From DASZZV01 sp035544835 (lineage in GTDB: Bacteria > Acidobacteriota > Thermoanaerobaculia > Gp7-AA8): 10,303 nucleotides of DNA. Every line of letters starts with the position of its first letter. The first letter of the stretch is position 1. The notes beneath the pieces are model-generated. The model saw only the letters and a program-made list of their open reading frames with translations. It did no database searches and was not told where the DNA came from. Made by a program: the position numbers and the translations under genes. Where the stretch lies: NCBI GenBank assembly GCA_035544835.1, contig DASZZV010000436.1, positions 1-10,303 on the forward strand, given 5' to 3'. Positions 6,630-10,303 of this stretch are shown one piece after another.

Positions 6630-9600
6630 ATGATAGTGGCCCGTCGCCTCCTTCTTCTTGCCGGTGCCCTATTGTGGGCCGCAGCATCCCTTACTCCCCT
6701 CGGCGCGCAGCAACCCACGGGCACCATCACAGGGCAGGTGATCGACAGCGCGACCCGACAGCCGCTCGCTGGCGTCAATGTGGTGGTCGAAGGGACCCGA
6801 CTCGGTGCCGTCACCCGTGACGACGGTACCTTCACCATTGTCGGCGTGCCCGCGGGAACGCACACGGTTCGCGCGCGCCGGATCGGCTACGGGTCAGTGC
6901 CGATGGTCGTGAACGTGTCGGAAGGCGCGACGGTCTCGGTGGCGTTCGCGCTCGAGAAGCGAGCCGCGGTTCTCGATCAGGTGGTAGTCGTGGGCTACAC
7001 CACTCAAAGGAAATCGAGCATAACCGGCGCCGTCTCTACCGTAGATGCGGCCGATCTGGAGACGCGAAGGGTTCCCGATGTAGCGCAGGCCCTACAAGGG
7101 CAAGTTGCCGGCTTGCAGGTTACGCAGAGTACCGGCGCGCCCGGAGAGCCAATCAGTATTCGCATCCGTGGCGAAGGAACCATAGGTAACAACAGTCCGC
7201 TCTTTATAGTGGACGGAGTACCTACTCGGGATATCTCCTTTTTGAACCCCTCGGATGTGCAATCCTATACTGTGCTCAAGGATGCCTCCGCTGCCTCTAT
7301 TTACGGCTCCAGGGCTTCTGCCGGCGTCATCGTGATTGTCACGAAGAGTGGAGAAAGAGGGAAAAACAATATGAGCATCAACGCCTATACTGGATTGCAG
7401 CGCGCCACTCATCTGCCGACCATGCTGAATTCCACTCAGTACATGAACAAAATGGAGGAAGCCTGGAACAATTCCGGGTATGACCCGTTACTCCAAAACC
7501 CGTATACCGCGCAAAAAAGCCTAAGGGTTTTGACTAACACCAATTGGTTGGATGAGTTGTTTACGACTGGAAAATCCCAAAACGTGCAGCTGACCGCGAG
7601 TGGTGGTAGTGATAAGGTGCAATACCTGCTTTCGGGTGGGTATTACAAGCAGGATGGCATAGTGATTTACGCGAATGACAGGTATCAGCGCTTCAATTTG
7701 AGGACGAACATCAATGCAGGTTTGACTGATCGTTTCCACGTTGGAACCAATCTTCTCCTTTCCTATGGGGACCAGGACACCGTTTCCTCACATGGAGATG
7801 TGCCCGGAATTATCCGTCATGCCCTGATCAGGCCTCCGATCATACCTGTCTATAAGGATCCAAGTGATCCTACTTATTCCGCGAGAGACCCGTTTACCGA
7901 TGTGCCTTTTTTCGCAAAACCATGGGATAATAGTATCAAAACATATGAGCTTAGCGCTAACCCCGTTGCCCTGGCCTATTTTACTAACGCCCAGAGAACC
8001 AACTTCAAGACTTTCGGCAACATTTACGCAGAATACGCTCTTTTGGACGCTCTAAGATTCAAGAGTAACGTTGGGGTCGATTTAAGCTTGAGACACAGCA
8101 AAGCCTTTAACCAGAATTTCGGAGATGATAACGGAGGAGCGGGTCCGTTAGACCAAGGAACCGGTCGTCAGAATCGTCCAACCTATTTGAACGAAGACAG
8201 AGGGCAGGAAACTACTGTGACATGGAACAACACCCTGAATTATGCCAAGACCAATCAAACGCATGACATAAGTGCCCTCGCAGGCAGCGAGTACATCACC
8301 AACTATGCGTCTGGAGTTGGAGGATCGAGGCAAAGATTCGACTATGTAAGGGAGAACTTTCAATATCTCAATTACGGTCAATTAACGAATCAGAACACCG
8401 GAGGCTCCGCATCTCAGTGGGGCCTTTTCTCACTATTCAGCTCGGCAACCTACATGTACGACACTCGGTACATGATTACAGGCAATGTCAGAGCAGATGC
8501 TTCTTCCAGGTTCGCCAAAGCCAATCAATGGGGCTATTTCCCATCGGTTTCCGTAGGCTGGAAGATCTCCAATGAGGGTTTCATGCAGAATGTTGGTTGG
8601 CTATCTGACCTGAAACTGAGAGCCAGCACCGGAAAATTGGGGAACCAGGAGATCCCTGACTACACATTCCTGACTTTGCTCACCAGATCGGGAGACCAAT
8701 TTCTCATCTCGCGCTATGGCAATCCCGATCTGAAGTGGGAGACCACTTCACAACAAGATATTGGGTTGGATGTGGGGGTGCTGAGCAACCAGCTCTCTCT
8801 TTCCCTCGACTACTTCGTGAAGAAGACGTCTGATATTCTGTTGCCCATTTCTTTGCCTTCCATCGCAGGGAATGTCGAACCAACTATCGTCAATGCGGGT
8901 GAAGTGAGTAATAAGGGATTTGAGCTCGCTATGAGTTTCAGAAATAGCGGCGGGCCGTTCAATTACGCTATAAACGGGAATCTGGGTACGGTAACGAACA
9001 GGGTAGAAAAATTGCACCCCAATTTGCCGAATATCATCGGGGACGTATCCAGGACAGCAGTCGGGCATCCGCTCGGCGCATTTTATGGCTACAAGATGGA
9101 AGGAATTTATCAAGATCAAGCTGAAATCAACGCGCATTTATTCGGCACTGTGAGTCCTCCGAACAAGCCGGGCGACATAAAATTCAAGGATTTGAATGGT
9201 GATGGAATAATCAACGATAACGACCGGACGTTCATCGGAAATCCAATTCCAAAACTCTCCTATGGTTTGAACTTATCCGCGGGCTATCATCGCTTTGATT
9301 TTTCCATGTTTTTCCAGGGAGTAGGAGGAGTCGACAAATACAACGATGCCAAGCAAATAACAGACTATGACAGCCGCCCCTTCAACCATAGTATCGCAGT
9401 ACTTGGCGCCTGGAATGGACCGGGCACCAGCACCACGATTCCCCGCACCACTTTCAACGACAATGGCAGCAGCAAGAAGTCGAGCATTTTTGTGGAGGAT
9501 GCTTCTTATTTCCGCCTCAAAAACCTCGAGGTCGGATATTCTCCCGGACCGACGCGACGCCTGTTTGTATCCGGCCAGAATCTCTTTACAAAAACCAACT

Positions 9601-9695
9601 ATACAGGATTGGATCCGGAATCTACCGATATCCTGGACAAGGGAACCTATCCGCAAATGAAAGCATTCCTATTCGGAATCAACGCGAAATTTTAA
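6630..9695 (+). CDS. SusC/RagA-family TonB-linked outer-membrane transporter
   Basis: A 1021-residue TonB-dependent receptor that imports a glycan or oligosaccharide through a 22-strand barrel with its SusD lid. Residues 1-26 are a signal peptide (ARRLLLLAGALLW, cleavage near LGA|QQ). Residues 31-90 are the carboxypeptidase-regulatory-like domain typical of SusC (TGTITGQVIDS ... VRARRIGYG). From 116 comes the TonB-box-like segment DQVVVVGYTTQRK and the plug: IRIRGEGT (177), LFIVDGVPT (191), SYTVLKDASAASIYGSRAS (from 212). The barrel ends YPQMKAFLFGINAKF with the terminal Phe expected for outer-membrane insertion. Start: ATG 6630 has GGAAGG at 6617-6622 with 7-nt spacing; ATG 6624 is too close to it and GTG 6588 would add a poor leader. 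The susD start is 38 bp downstream. G+C falls from 71% (6841-6960) to 60% (6961-7200), 51% (7201-7440) and about 45% beyond, so the gene looks mosaic. Confidence 0.95.
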   Translation: MIVARRLLLLAGALLWAAASLTPLGAQQPTGTITGQVIDSATRQPLAGVNVVVEGTRLGAVTRDDGTFTIVGVPAGTHTVRARRIGYGSVPMVVNVSEGATVSVAFALEKRAAVLDQVVVVGYTTQRKSSITGAVSTVDAADLETRRVPDVAQALQGQVAGLQVTQSTGAPGEPISIRIRGEGTIGNNSPLFIVDGVPTRDISFLNPSDVQSYTVLKDASAASIYGSRASAGVIVIVTKSGERGKNNMSINAYTGLQRATHLPTMLNSTQYMNKMEEAWNNSGYDPLLQNPYTAQKSLRVLTNTNWLDELFTTGKSQNVQLTASGGSDKVQYLLSGGYYKQDGIVIYANDRYQRFNLRTNINAGLTDRFHVGTNLLLSYGDQDTVSSHGDVPGIIRHALIRPPIIPVYKDPSDPTYSARDPFTDVPFFAKPWDNSIKTYELSANPVALAYFTNAQRTNFKTFGNIYAEYALLDALRFKSNVGVDLSLRHSKAFNQNFGDDNGGAGPLDQGTGRQNRPTYLNEDRGQETTVTWNNTLNYAKTNQTHDISALAGSEYITNYASGVGGSRQRFDYVRENFQYLNYGQLTNQNTGGSASQWGLFSLFSSATYMYDTRYMITGNVRADASSRFAKANQWGYFPSVSVGWKISNEGFMQNVGWLSDLKLRASTGKLGNQEIPDYTFLTLLTRSGDQFLISRYGNPDLKWETTSQQDIGLDVGVLSNQLSLSLDYFVKKTSDILLPISLPSIAGNVEPTIVNAGEVSNKGFELAMSFRNSGGPFNYAINGNLGTVTNRVEKLHPNLPNIIGDVSRTAVGHPLGAFYGYKMEGIYQDQAEINAHLFGTVSPPNKPGDIKFKDLNGDGIINDNDRTFIGNPIPKLSYGLNLSAGYHRFDFSMFFQGVGGVDKYNDAKQITDYDSRPFNHSIAVLGAWNGPGTSTTIPRTTFNDNGSSKKSSIFVEDASYFRLKNLEVGYSPGPTRRLFVSGQNLFTKTNYTGLDPESTDILDKGTYPQMKAFLFGINAKF

Positions 9696-9696
9696 T

Positions 9697-9721
9697 CGAT
9701 TTATATGGAAATCATAAATCG
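9697..9721 (+). promoter_or_regulatory. Hairpin between susC and susD
   Basis: cgatttat (9697-9704) and ataaatcg (9714-9721) are exact inverted repeats around a 9-nt loop, filling the 38-bp gap between the susC stop and the susD ribosome binding site (AGGAG, 9724-9728). No T-run follows, so it is more likely a processing or mRNA-stability stem than a terminator. Confidence 0.4.
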
Positions 9722-9733
9722 GCAGGAGCAATC

Positions 9734-10303
9734 ATGAAAACAAGGCATAAGGCAGCTGCATCGATCCTGATCATTTCAGTTTTCAGCTGCACAGATTTGC
9801 ACAAAGATCCTATCGGTTTGCTTACCCCAGAGCAGATAAGCACAGACCCAACATTGAATTCGGTCAAGTTGTCGGTCACATCGTCTTATCAGATGCTTGC
9901 CAGTACACTCAATATTCTTGGTAGCAATTGGGACGTAAATTGGGCCAAAGGCGTTGTATTTCGGGACGATTTTGTTGTGCAGGACATTGCTTCGGATGAT
10001 GTGAAAAAGAAATGGAACCCTGATGGCGACCAGTCATGGATGGATCAGGTCCAGAGTTTCAATTTCACCTCCTCCAACCAGGCCTTTAACGGTCAATGGA
10101 CCTACGATTACGAAGGGATATCACGTGCGAATTTAGCCATCAGCTATTTGACCGATGCGGCAATAACGGCAAAAATTGCCATCGATCCGGCCTTGAAGAA
10201 CAGGCTGTTGGGCGAGGTCTATTTTTTAAGGGCTTTTTACTATTTCGATCTGGTAAACAACTTCGGAGATGTGCCACTGTTGCTGAAGCCGCTTCAAAGT
10301 TTT
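9734..10303 (+). CDS. SusD/RagB-family glycan-binding lipoprotein, 3' end outside window
   Basis: An open frame of 190 codons running off the right edge, about a third of a usual 500-550-residue SusD. ATG 9734 is preceded by AGGAG (9724-9728, spacing 5). Residues 1-18 form a lipoprotein signal (basic MKTRHK, hydrophobic ASILIISVF) with lipidated C19 in VFSC. The next residues, TDLHKDPIGLLTPEQI, are the usual SusD opening. At about 161-179 EVYFLRAFYYFDLVNNFGD is the strongly conserved helix of the SusD TPR-like region, followed by VPLL. It should sit on the cell surface as the lid of the SusC barrel and bind the incoming glycan. Codon use is AT-rich (52 of 120 G+C at 9901-10020) like the susC barrel, consistent with joint origin. 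Ligand cannot be predicted from this part. Confidence 0.93.
   Translation, partial: MKTRHKAAASILIISVFSCTDLHKDPIGLLTPEQISTDPTLNSVKLSVTSSYQMLASTLNILGSNWDVNWAKGVVFRDDFVVQDIASDDVKKKWNPDGDQSWMDQVQSFNFTSSNQAFNGQWTYDYEGISRANLAISYLTDAAITAKIAIDPALKNRLLGEVYFLRAFYYFDLVNNFGDVPLLLKPLQSF

Overview
The window looks like a chromosomal segment of a high-GC bacterium from a lineage rich in SusC/SusD systems, most likely Gemmatimonadota or a relative. This is inferred, not proven: the left two thirds is GC-rich (77 of 120 bases G+C at 4321-4440, hand count). The start of the TonB-dependent receptor carries the kind of signal peptide and carboxypeptidase-regulatory-like domain, with its 'VRARRIGYG' motif, that I associate with Gemmatimonadota. 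The right end (about 7200 onward) is clearly AT-richer (43-47% G+C in three 120-base samples) and reads like a Bacteroidota susC-susD pair.

Layout. (1) 2-1246 (+): the 3' part of a GH97 glucoside hydrolase of the SusB (inverting) type, cut by the window edge. (2) 1257-4613 (+): a large lipoprotein with 13 VCBS/FG-GAP-type calcium-binding repeats and a central ASPIC/UnbV domain, very close behind GH97 and probably co-transcribed. (3) 4620-4868 (-): a SemiSWEET sugar transporter, convergent with the VCBS gene with only 6 bp between the stop codons and a small dyad across the junction. (4) 4901-5030: an isolated 130-bp near-palindrome with perfect 18-bp ends, between SemiSWEET and the next gene. 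(5) 5039-5851 (-): a HAD-superfamily phosphatase with all four motifs. (6) 5852-6629: a 778-bp divergent intergenic region holding hairpins, a perfect 14-bp palindrome, a possible decayed gene fragment and a candidate sigma70-type promoter. (7) 6630-9695 (+): a SusC/RagA TonB-linked outer-membrane transporter. (8) 9734 to the window end (+): the first 190 codons of its SusD/RagB partner lipoprotein.

Together the genes suggest glycan or oligosaccharide use: SusC/SusD capture and import a glycan across the outer membrane, GH97 releases glucose from alpha-glucosides, and SemiSWEET could move small sugars across the inner membrane. The VCBS lipoprotein is a likely surface or periplasmic partner of unknown job. 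No regulator is visible. The most interesting points are the mosaic susC (native-looking GC-rich 5' end on a foreign-looking barrel), the 130-bp palindrome, and the dyad cluster plus possible gene remnant upstream of susC. I saw no RNA genes, CRISPR array, transposase or integrase.
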